Positions 1 to 4,971 of a DNA stretch of 12,121 bases are shown in pieces. Source of the stretch: an uncultured Dysgonomonas sp. (GTDB lineage Bacteria > Bacteroidota > Bacteroidia > Bacteroidales > Dysgonomonadaceae); assembly GCA_937875275.1 (NCBI GenBank), contig CALNCC010000115.1, positions 1 through 12,121 of the forward strand, in the 5' to 3' direction. Made by a program: the position numbers and the translations under genes. The notes beneath the pieces are model-generated. The model was not told the origin of the DNA. It saw nothing but the letters and a program-made list of their open reading frames with translations, and did not search any database. Positions within the stretch are counted from its first letter, which is position 1. Each line of letters begins with the position of its first letter.

Positions 1-389
1 ACGGCGGCATTGTTCGAATACAACCGCTGAACTTCCGGCGGCAAACCCTTGGCGTTGTCGTCATATCCCACCTTGTGAGTCTTAAAAAACTCTATCGCCT
101 GGTTGTCATGCTTCAAATATTTCATAATACCCTCCTTCTGTGATTCTACTTCCGGATCGCCGAAACGCTCTTTTGCTAACTTTTTATATTTCGGGGGCAG
201 GCTGTCGTATTCAATCAGGGCAGGGGTTCCATAACATGCCCGACGAACGACATTAAGCCTCTTTTTGCCTACATAATAGTCATAAGAGGACTTCGACATC
301 AATCCGTTAGGGTTATCCTCCGATATAATCAGTTGACTGCCACTTATGCACAATATGCCGTTATAGTATTCCATACTCTTTTTTGTCAT
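1..389 (-). CDS. Mu-like transposase, N-terminal part (cut by window edge)
   Basis: The reverse strand is open from an ATG at 389-387 to the window edge, giving 129 complete codons with no stop. The visible part starts MTKKSMEYYNGILCISG and contains GTPALIEYDSLPPKYKK followed by FGDPE. A 'TPALI-Y-SLP-x-KxK ... GDP' pattern is, from memory, typical of the N-terminal region of Mu-type DDE transposases in Bacteroidetes transposable phages. The catalytic DDE core would lie beyond the window and cannot be seen. A second in-frame ATG at 374 (MEYYNG...) is an alternative start; neither has a clear Shine-Dalgarno sequence. The position, downstream of a divergent repressor and a short predicted DNA-binding protein, matches the c-ner-A order of Mu. 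It would catalyse strand transfer in phage integration and replication. It could also belong to a defective remnant. Confidence 0.68.
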   Translation of the reverse strand, partial: MTKKSMEYYNGILCISGSQLIISEDNPNGLMSKSSYDYYVGKKRLNVVRRACYGTPALIEYDSLPPKYKKLAKERFGDPEVESQKEGIMKYLKHDNQAIEFFKTHKVGYDDNAKGLPPEVQRLYSNNAA

Positions 390-427
390 TGGCAAATTTC
401 CAAATTGCCCTATTTTCAAATTGTTTT

Positions 428-480
428 TTTGTTCCCGTGCCGGAACTCGAACCGGCTGCAAGGCTTGGCTACCTTTCGGG
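428..480 (-). other. tRNA-like hairpin upstream of the transposase
   Basis: Read on the minus strand, this 50-nt stretch has a GCCGG / CCGGC stem around the loop TTCGAGTT, which resembles a tRNA T-arm. It is flanked by TCCCG on the 5' side and CGGGA on the 3' side, which could pair as a shortened acceptor stem, and by GGTAGCCAAG, which resembles a D-arm. There is no anticodon arm, and the T loop has eight bases instead of seven, so it is not a working tRNA gene. It may be a tRNA remnant or a folded leader in the early phage transcript just before the transposase. No T-run follows on either strand, so an intrinsic terminator is unlikely. Confidence 0.22.
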
Positions 481-482
481 AT

Positions 483-526
483 TAATGATTAACTTTAAGC
501 CGTCTAATTCAAAAAATTAATCATTA
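483..526 (+). promoter_or_regulatory. Inverted repeat overlapping the start codon of the membrane-protein gene
   Basis: TAATGATTAA (483-492) and TTAATCATTA (517-526) are perfect 10-bp inverted copies with 24 bp between them. The right arm ends on the A of the ATG at 526. As DNA this could be an operator. As RNA it would place the start codon in a stem. Both readings are inference; the repeat itself is seen directly. Confidence 0.45.
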
Positions 527-963
527 TGGACAGTAATATATCCAACTCTATAAAAGCCTTAGGGAAACAGTCAAATCTACTTGCCGAGAAGCGGGCATCT
601 TGGCATCATCAGTTGCTGGTGGCATCTTCAGCTCTCTTCGGGATTTTAATTTCCCTTCATAGTGGAAACTCACCATTACTCTTTGTTCGTTTAACATTTG
701 CGCTGGCTGTGGTATCACTTGCACTCGGTATCCTGCTGATCGGAATAAGCCTATATAGTCATATAGATGCTGTATCTCGCGCTCGGAAAGCAGCAATAGA
801 GGAAGCTGTATCCGCAGCTCGCGAAGATCGTGGAATGAACGTCGTATCCGTTCCCGAGCGGAAAATATTCGCAGCTTGCGAAAAAATCGCATATATTTGC
901 TTTGCTGTTTCGGTTTTACTCCTGGCTTCATATTCTATTTTTATTGCTGTTTATACTCATTAA
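526..963 (+). CDS. Three-helix membrane protein, unknown function (possible phage moron)
   Basis: This 145-residue protein has hydrophobic stretches at about 28-44, 52-76 and 119-141, with a charged, helical segment at about 83-118 (SRARKAAIEEAVSAARE) between the second and third. That reads as an inner-membrane protein with one cytoplasmic loop. I do not recognise a family. It lies on the strand opposite to the early phage genes on both sides, so early transcription would run antisense through it. Small oppositely oriented membrane proteins in prophages are often expressed by the lysogen, and some block superinfection; that role is only a suggestion here. The reverse frame over the same bases is also open, but it is rich in Arg and Leu with no coherent domain and looks like a shadow. 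There is no Shine-Dalgarno sequence, and an inverted repeat ends on the start codon. Confidence 0.65.
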   Translation: MDSNISNSIKALGKQSNLLAEKRASWHHQLLVASSALFGILISLHSGNSPLLFVRLTFALAVVSLALGILLIGISLYSHIDAVSRARKAAIEEAVSAAREDRGMNVVSVPERKIFAACEKIAYICFAVSVLLLASYSIFIAVYTH

Positions 964-989
964 TGCACTGCATCCTTTCATCCCGTCAT

Positions 990-1184
990 CTATTTTTTAA
1001 TTAAAACCCTATCTATCCATCTTTCCATCCGGACCACTTTTTGCATGGTTTCTCGCCGATACCTGTTCAACAGCCACGAGGTAACGCCAAACACCACCAC
1101 TGCCACAACCAGCTGTATCGGGCTGTCGGTCGACATCGTAAACAAGGACATCACCCATACGACGATTATCAGTATAGCTTTCAT
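990..1184 (-). CDS. Small two-helix membrane protein
   Basis: This 64-residue protein starts MKAILIIVVWVMSLF. It has two hydrophobic stretches at about 3-17 and 24-41 and ends in a basic tail (NRYRRETMQKVVRMERWIDR). The topology suggests a small inner-membrane protein with a cytoplasmic C-terminus. No family is recognised; a holin-like role is possible from size and topology alone, with no specific motif behind it. Its ATG (1184-1182) overlaps the TGA of the gene before it (1183-1181) as ATGA, which implies translational coupling. The two therefore form one early operon leading toward the transposase. It converges on the oppositely oriented membrane-protein gene, with a 26-bp gap that holds no clear terminator. 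Confidence 0.55.
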   Translation of the reverse strand: MKAILIIVVWVMSLFTMSTDSPIQLVVAVVVFGVTSWLLNRYRRETMQKVVRMERWIDRVLIKK

Positions 1185-1384
1185 AGCATTACTTTTGTTT
1201 CACGTTCTACAATAGCCAACATATCTCCGGCATCCTGCATTATTCCTTGTGCCAGCTCAGTATTTCGCTCTCGATCTCCTTTTAGAACCCGCCGCACGTA
1301 GTCGTCAGAACACTTGTATTTTCGTGCTAAGGCGGCAATTTTTAAATCTTTAATCTCTTCCGATGTGAAAATTTTTGTCGTCAT
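1181..1384 (-). CDS. Short predicted helix-turn-helix protein (Ner-like position)
   Basis: This is a 67-residue protein from the ATG at 1384 (MTTKIFTSEEIKDLK). The segment IAALARKYKCSDDYVRRVLKG at about residues 15-35 has the spacing of a helix-turn-helix: AALARKYK as the first helix, a turn at CS, and DDYVRRVLK as the recognition helix. It is the first gene leftward from the divergent repressor, which is the place of Ner/Cro in Mu-like phages. I infer that it is a small regulator of early transcription that acts at the shared intergenic region. It is coupled by ATGA to the next gene. A TTG two codons upstream (1390) is an alternative start; the ATG is preferred. The fold is a by-eye call. 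Confidence 0.6.
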   Translation of the reverse strand: MTTKIFTSEEIKDLKIAALARKYKCSDDYVRRVLKGDRERNTELAQGIMQDAGDMLAIVERETKVML

Positions 1385-1468
1385 ATTCAAGACTATTTAG
1401 GTTATTTATTTAACTTTGTCGCAAACATCATGACAAATATCTAACTATTTTACGAAACAAACAAGGGT
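1385..1468. promoter_or_regulatory. Divergent early/repressor control region
   Basis: This 84-bp AT-rich gap separates the repressor from the leftward early operon. TAACTTTG at 1411-1418 (+) matches the Bacteroidales -7 box TAnnTTTG and would serve the repressor; no convincing -33 box is visible. TTTGTC (1415-1420) and GACAAA (1432-1437) form a 6-bp inverted repeat with an 11-bp spacer overlapping that box, a likely operator for autoregulation or for the short regulator. GTTA/TAAC (1401-1414) is a second short inverted pair. I found no good -7 box for the leftward promoter. Confidence 0.5.
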
Positions 1469-2218
1469 ATGCCTGAAAATTTTACGAAAATAATTGGTCG
1501 CTTGAAGTTATATCTTGATTTTAAAGGATATACATTTAATCAATTAGCCGTTGCTATTGGGGTCAGTAACAGTTATTTTAGCAAAATGCTTAAAAGTAAT
1601 GGGTCTTTAGGCGAAGATATAACGAAAAAAATCTTACTATTTTACGATGAGGTAAATCCTGAATGGCTTATACTTGGCAAAGGTAGCATGTTAAAAAAAG
1701 AGAGTAAAAACTACAAGGATGCACAACCCGACCCCCTACAAGTCTCAGAGCCTCAAACATCCATATACCGCCTAAAAACAGATTACTACGGAGTAGAACA
1801 ACAAGTAATACCTCTATACGAAATTGAAGCCAGTGCGGGACTTGCTTTGCTGTTCAGCGATCAAGCACAGCAAGTTCCATTAGATCATATCGTACTACCT
1901 AATGCCCCAAAATGCGACGGAGCGATGTATATCCGGGGCGACAGCATGTATCCGCTACTCAAAGCCGGAGACATTGCTTGCTATAAGACGTTGCACAATA
2001 TTGAGAATGTAGTTGTCGGAGAAAAATATATATTAGATATCAGTAATGGCGACGATGACTTTTTGACTATTAAGTATGTTCAAAAATCAGAAAAAGGAGA
2101 TAAGTATTTCAAGTTGGTAAGCGAGAATAAGCACCATGCAGACAAAGATATACATATATCTACCATCAGAGCCTTGGCGATAGTGAAAGCTACCATAAGG
2201 TTCGAGACATTGGCTTAA
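1469..2218 (+). CDS. Phage repressor, HTH plus S24 self-cleaving domain
   Basis: This 249-residue protein has an N-terminal helix-turn-helix at about residues 22-43 (FNQLAVAIGVSNSYFSKML) inside a Cro/CI-like domain. A linker of about 40 residues follows, then a C-terminal LexA/CI-type peptidase S24 domain from about 112 to 245. The Ala123-Gly124 pair in EASAGLA fits the cleavage bond. Ser159 in RGDSMYPLLKAGD is the nucleophile and Lys202 in LTIKYV is the likely general base. The family maintains lysogeny and cleaves itself when RecA-ssDNA filaments form, so this prophage should be SOS-inducible (family knowledge). It is transcribed away from the early operon, as in Mu-like and lambdoid switches. 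Base composition is clearly more AT-rich than regions 3 and 4. There is no Shine-Dalgarno sequence. Confidence 0.88.
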   Translation: MPENFTKIIGRLKLYLDFKGYTFNQLAVAIGVSNSYFSKMLKSNGSLGEDITKKILLFYDEVNPEWLILGKGSMLKKESKNYKDAQPDPLQVSEPQTSIYRLKTDYYGVEQQVIPLYEIEASAGLALLFSDQAQQVPLDHIVLPNAPKCDGAMYIRGDSMYPLLKAGDIACYKTLHNIENVVVGEKYILDISNGDDDFLTIKYVQKSEKGDKYFKLVSENKHHADKDIHISTIRALAIVKATIRFETLA

Positions 2219-2404
2219 TCTTACAGGAAAACGAAAAAAAAACGGACACAAAGCGCAGAAGACAACACGCAACACGTTATATATAAGATGATTACATATA
2301 CATCTGACGTTGCGTGCTTTATGTTCTTAGGGGGGTGGAATACTTCGCTTTTAAGCCTCTTTTTAACTAAATACACGCACTTAGCATATAACGAAACAGC
2401 CAAA

Positions 2405-2439
2405 ACTATGCCCATTTACTATGCCCAACACTATGCCCA
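2405..2439. repeat. Three tandem ACTATGCCCA repeats
   Basis: Exact 10-bp copies start at 2405, 2418 and 2430, separated by ttt and ac. The near-helical spacing of 12-13 bp would put bound proteins on roughly the same or slowly rotating face. The function is unknown. Confidence 0.7.
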
Positions 2440-2549
2440 ACACGTATTTTTCGTTATTTTCGCACGTGTTTCTCGTCAGTATTTTAACAATTAAGCATCC
2501 GGCTACAATTTTGCCATTACAGGCTGCTATTTTAGCATATTCGACAAGC

Positions 2550-2583
2550 AATATGCAATTATAATATACTATATTTGCATATT
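2550..2583 (+). promoter_or_regulatory. Promoter -7 box inside an inverted repeat, for the 84-residue gene
   Basis: TATATTTG at 2570-2577 is a perfect Bacteroidales -7 box, 26 bp upstream of the ATG at 2603. AATATGCAA (2550-2558) and TTGCATATT (2575-2583) are perfect 9-bp inverted copies with a 16-bp spacer, and the right arm covers the end of the box. A dimeric regulator bound here would block the promoter. No -33 TTTG is seen at the usual distance. Confidence 0.5.
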
Positions 2584-2602
2584 ATGTAAAAGATATCTGA
2601 TT

Positions 2603-2857
2603 ATGGTATATATCCTCATCTATCAAAAACCCCTCCGCATACAGGTCTATTCATCGCTTGTTGCCCTCATCGAAGACAACGACGTGGCATCATTAGGCGC
2701 CAGCCGATCCAAGTTAGAGAAATACCCGTTCGACCAGTTCGATTATACCGCTTACAAAGTCATCATAGCGAAGCGGAGACCGCTATCCTCGGGCGATGTG
2801 CGACGCAGCAAGTCCGACGTCTCCAATTTGCAGAAGGAGCCCTCACTATCCAAATAA
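2603..2857 (+). CDS. Small protein of unknown function near the phage end
   Basis: This 84-residue protein starts MVYILIYQKPLRIQVYSSL. It has a mixed alpha/beta-looking body (residues 1-65) and a Ser/Lys-rich tail (about 66-84). I do not recognise a family. It has its own plausible promoter (TATATTTG 25 bp upstream) overlapped by a 9-bp inverted repeat, which supports a real, regulated gene. It lies on the same strand as the repressor and, if the phage end is at 3000 as proposed, is the outermost phage gene. No signal peptide or membrane segment is visible, so it is probably cytoplasmic. Confidence 0.55.
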   Translation: MVYILIYQKPLRIQVYSSLVALIEDNDVASLGASRSKLEKYPFDQFDYTAYKVIIAKRRPLSSGDVRRSKSDVSNLQKEPSLSK

Positions 2858-2918
2858 TCGGGCTTTAAATGGCATTTAAACGGTCAATAATCACGCCATC
2901 CCGGCATATCATTGCTAT

Positions 2919-3000
2919 AAAACAAAGAAAAGAGACCGTAAAGTCTCTTCTTTCATAAAAAAACAAAGCGAAATTAAAGCAAAACAAAGCTATTGGTACA
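2919..3000. mobile_element. Candidate left terminus of the Mu-like prophage
   Basis: AAAACAAAG occurs at 2919-2927, 2960-2968 and 2981-2989, i.e. 41 and 21 bp apart, close to whole turns of the helix. This resembles the array of transposase sites at Mu-type ends. Read inward on the minus strand from 3000 the sequence begins TGTACCAATAGC; the TG...CA end is usual for Mu-family transposition. The repressor points toward this end, as in Mu. The exact terminus and the neighbouring target duplication are inference, since the other end is not in view. Confidence 0.4.
2930..2949. terminator. Hairpin between the phage-end gene and the BACON gene
   Basis: AAGAGAC (2930-2936) and GTCTCTT (2943-2949) form a perfect 7-bp stem with a 6-base loop. 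On the minus strand TTCTTTGTTTTA follows, a reasonable T-rich tail for ending the lipoprotein operon. On the plus strand the tail (ctttcat) is weaker, so it may serve both directions imperfectly. It lies between the phased AAAACAAAG sites. Confidence 0.5.
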
Positions 3001-3102
3001 TTTCGTTTTCTATCGACTTATGGTCTTGTGTGCTGTCAATCCTGCATCTATAAACACTTTCACTCTATTCCATTGTTATTCTATTTCAGTACATTTCGTT
3101 TT
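2996..3102. repeat. 14-bp direct repeat around the 3' end of the BACON/LRR gene
   Basis: GTACATTTCGTTTT occurs at 2996-3009 and again at 3089-3102. The second copy codes for the last residues of the lipoprotein (KTKC region); the first lies at the proposed phage boundary. The sequence between and around the copies is otherwise unlike, so this is not a simple tandem duplication of the gene end. Confidence 0.6.
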
Positions 3103-4932
3103 TACCCCCTTAAATGTGATCAAATTAGGGATACGACTAACATCTAAGCTTGTAAGTTTATTGCCGCTACAGTCCAAATCACTTATATTATTGCTGTTTA
3201 CGACCAATTTGTTCAGAGCGGGGTTCGAAAAGCAGTTTAGAGTTTTCAATAATGGAGATTTGTCGAGATCAAGTGCTTTTAATTCTCTGTTGAAGAAACA
3301 TTCAACGGCTTCGAGCCTTGGATTGTCTAATATTAAATTAGCCAGGTTGCCATTGCTCTCACACCGAATGGTCTTTAGGTTCTGAGCCTTGCTGAGATCC
3401 AGGGTTGTTAGTTTCTCGCTGGATGCAACTGCTATTTTTTCAAGATTTGGATTATCGATTATTAAAGCTGTTAATTCACAGGATGAACAGCTTATTGATT
3501 CTAAAAATTTATTATTCACAACATTCAGTTCATTAAGCCGGCTACCATAACAGATTAACTCTTTTAAATTAGCGGCTTTTTCTATGTTTAGATTAATTCC
3601 CGAAGGGCAATCTGCAATAGTAAGTGATCTGAGCGTATTGCAATCAATAGCAAATGAGGATTCATCTTTATTTGTATATGTAATTTCTTCAACATTTACA
3701 GCCTCATCAATATGAATGTTTTTTATGTTACTGCCAATTAGAGCGATTGTCTTTAAGAGATTCGACCCCTCCTTAATGGAGATGGATGTCAGGGTTGTAG
3801 AATATAACCTTAAAGTTTTCAAATTAGAGAAAAACTCTAAGCCTTCGATGGAGCTAATGTTATTAAGCTCTAAACGCTCTATTCCTTCGATGTCAGATTT
3901 TGTAAAAAAATTCTCTTTTGCTCTATCTCCCTGATACCCCAAGCTTGCTATCACTTCATCTCTGAACTTTTTATCGGGTATCTTGTCGTAATAATTTTCT
4001 TCATATACTTGAATAAAGGTGATTTGGGTTTTAATTTCAGGAATAGTTTTGTCCAAAGTGATGGTTAGTGTCGCTATTCTTTGGTCAACGCCCTCGGGTA
4101 GAGCACTAATGTTTGCAATGATTTTTTTACTGTAATCTCCTTCCTTCTCAGACAGACTTATCCAATCGGGAATATCTGTTATATTCCATTTCTTTGAAGA
4201 GGTAGTTGTTATCGAAAACTCCACCTTTGTTTTGACCGGCATGATATTCTTTATGCTATCTTGATCGACAGTTAGGTTTGGGATAAACTGAGGCGTTTGT
4301 ATAACAGTGAGTGTATCGGATAGGCCGGTTACTCCTTTTCCTGTAAGAACAATTTTAGCTACACGAGATTCTAACACATCTTCATTCAGTTTGTCAACCT
4401 TAATTGTGATGGCTGCATCTCCCTCGCCTTTCGGGGACGAAGCTGCCAGCCAATTCTCAGATCCTCGCTTTATCTCCCACGAGGTGTTAGACTTGATGTT
4501 GAACGAAATCGTCTCGCCGGTGTATGGCACAACGTACGACTTTTTGGCGTCGGTGGTCATATAGTATGTGCTGGACGAGTATTGCGAAAACGTCACTTGG
4601 CGAACCTCGGCAACATCGGGGCTTTTGATGGTAAGTGTTGCTGTGCGCACGTCTTGCGATGTGGTGGCGTATGGCGCTACGGCGAACGATATTCGCGCAT
4701 TGTCTGTCCCGCTTGTCTTAGACAGCGATATCCAGTCGGGGATGTCGGTGATGGTCCAATTGGTGTTCGACAGGATGTCGAAAGTGCCTGACATGCCTTT
4801 GGGCGAAATATCTTTAATGCTGTTTTTTTCTACTTGCAATGAATACGTTTCGTCTTTGTCGTCGCTACACGCAGCAAAAGCTGTGATTGCCAGCGTGATG
4901 ATGAATATTTTTAATAAATATAATTTCTTCAT
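3076..4932 (-). CDS. Surface lipoprotein with BACON domains and leucine-rich repeats (copy A)
   Basis: This 618-residue protein has a lipoprotein signal: a hydrophobic core, then FAAC with Cys22 as the lipidated residue. SDDKDE follows, the acidic signal Bacteroidetes use to export lipoproteins to the cell surface. Three BACON-type beta-sandwich domains follow at about 31-117, 123-212 and 219-308; the first and third share the core ITDIPDWISLS, which suggests internal duplication. Leucine-rich repeats of 20-23 residues run from about 345 to 610, of the form L--LDCSGNKLTSLDVS, internalin-like rather than BspA-like. BACON domains are often linked to carbohydrate or mucin binding, and the leucine-rich part probably binds a protein or glycan; the ligand is unknown. 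It is second in an operon, 39 bp after copy B, and shares 305 identical bp with it. Confidence 0.88.
   Translation of the reverse strand: MKKLYLLKIFIITLAITAFAACSDDKDETYSLQVEKNSIKDISPKGMSGTFDILSNTNWTITDIPDWISLSKTSGTDNARISFAVAPYATTSQDVRTATLTIKSPDVAEVRQVTFSQYSSSTYYMTTDAKKSYVVPYTGETISFNIKSNTSWEIKRGSENWLAASSPKGEGDAAITIKVDKLNEDVLESRVAKIVLTGKGVTGLSDTLTVIQTPQFIPNLTVDQDSIKNIMPVKTKVEFSITTTSSKKWNITDIPDWISLSEKEGDYSKKIIANISALPEGVDQRIATLTITLDKTIPEIKTQITFIQVYEENYYDKIPDKKFRDEVIASLGYQGDRAKENFFTKSDIEGIERLELNNISSIEGLEFFSNLKTLRLYSTTLTSISIKEGSNLLKTIALIGSNIKNIHIDEAVNVEEITYTNKDESSFAIDCNTLRSLTIADCPSGINLNIEKAANLKELICYGSRLNELNVVNNKFLESISCSSCELTALIIDNPNLEKIAVASSEKLTTLDLSKAQNLKTIRCESNGNLANLILDNPRLEAVECFFNRELKALDLDKSPLLKTLNCFSNPALNKLVVNSNNISDLDCSGNKLTSLDVSRIPNLITFKGVKTKCTEIE
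4468..4772 (-). repeat. 305-bp perfect repeat, copy in lipoprotein A
   Basis: This stretch matches 6373-6677 base for base over 305 bp with a constant offset of 1905. It codes for about residues 54-155, the end of BACON 1 and the start of BACON 2. Beyond 4772 toward the start codon scattered differences appear; beyond 4468 similarity stops abruptly just after the codons for SWEIK. Absence of even silent differences points to recent duplication or gene conversion. Confidence 0.93.
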
Positions 4933-4971
4933 AGTTTATATGGTTTCAGTTATCTCAATGTTGTTTTCCCT

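Larger units (their letters stand above)
2219..2602. other. Intergenic region with tandem and inverted repeats
   Basis: These 384 bp after the repressor hold no gene I trust. CACGCAAC (2266-2273) and GTTGCGTG (2309-2316) are perfect inverted copies. ACTATGCCCA occurs three times in a row (2405, 2418, 2430; spacing 13 and 12 bp). AACACG occurs at 2264, 2271 and 2439, and inverted as CGTGTT at 2465; AACACGT/ACGTGTT form a 7-bp inverted pair at 2439-2445/2464-2470. A loosely similar pair with the core ATTTT lies at 2501-2517 and 2522-2538. Together they look like protein-binding sites near a phage end, which is inference. Confidence 0.45.

Noticed and set aside
428..480. Functional tRNA gene
   Set aside because: No anticodon arm, eight-base T loop and a closing stem of only about five base pairs.
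548..931. Open frame of 127 codons on the minus strand opposite the membrane protein
   Set aside because: It is rich in Arg and Leu with no coherent domain, and the plus-strand frame has well-formed membrane helices. Its opposite orientation matters, so it should be rechecked if homologues favour it.
1385..1390. TTG start two codons upstream for the short HTH gene
   Set aside because: An ATG is available at 1384 and TTG starts are rare in Bacteroidetes.
2288..2494. 68-codon frame on the plus strand after the repressor
   Set aside because: It runs across tandem and inverted repeats, has no ribosome site or domain, and its YAQHYAQH stretch is only the repeat translated.
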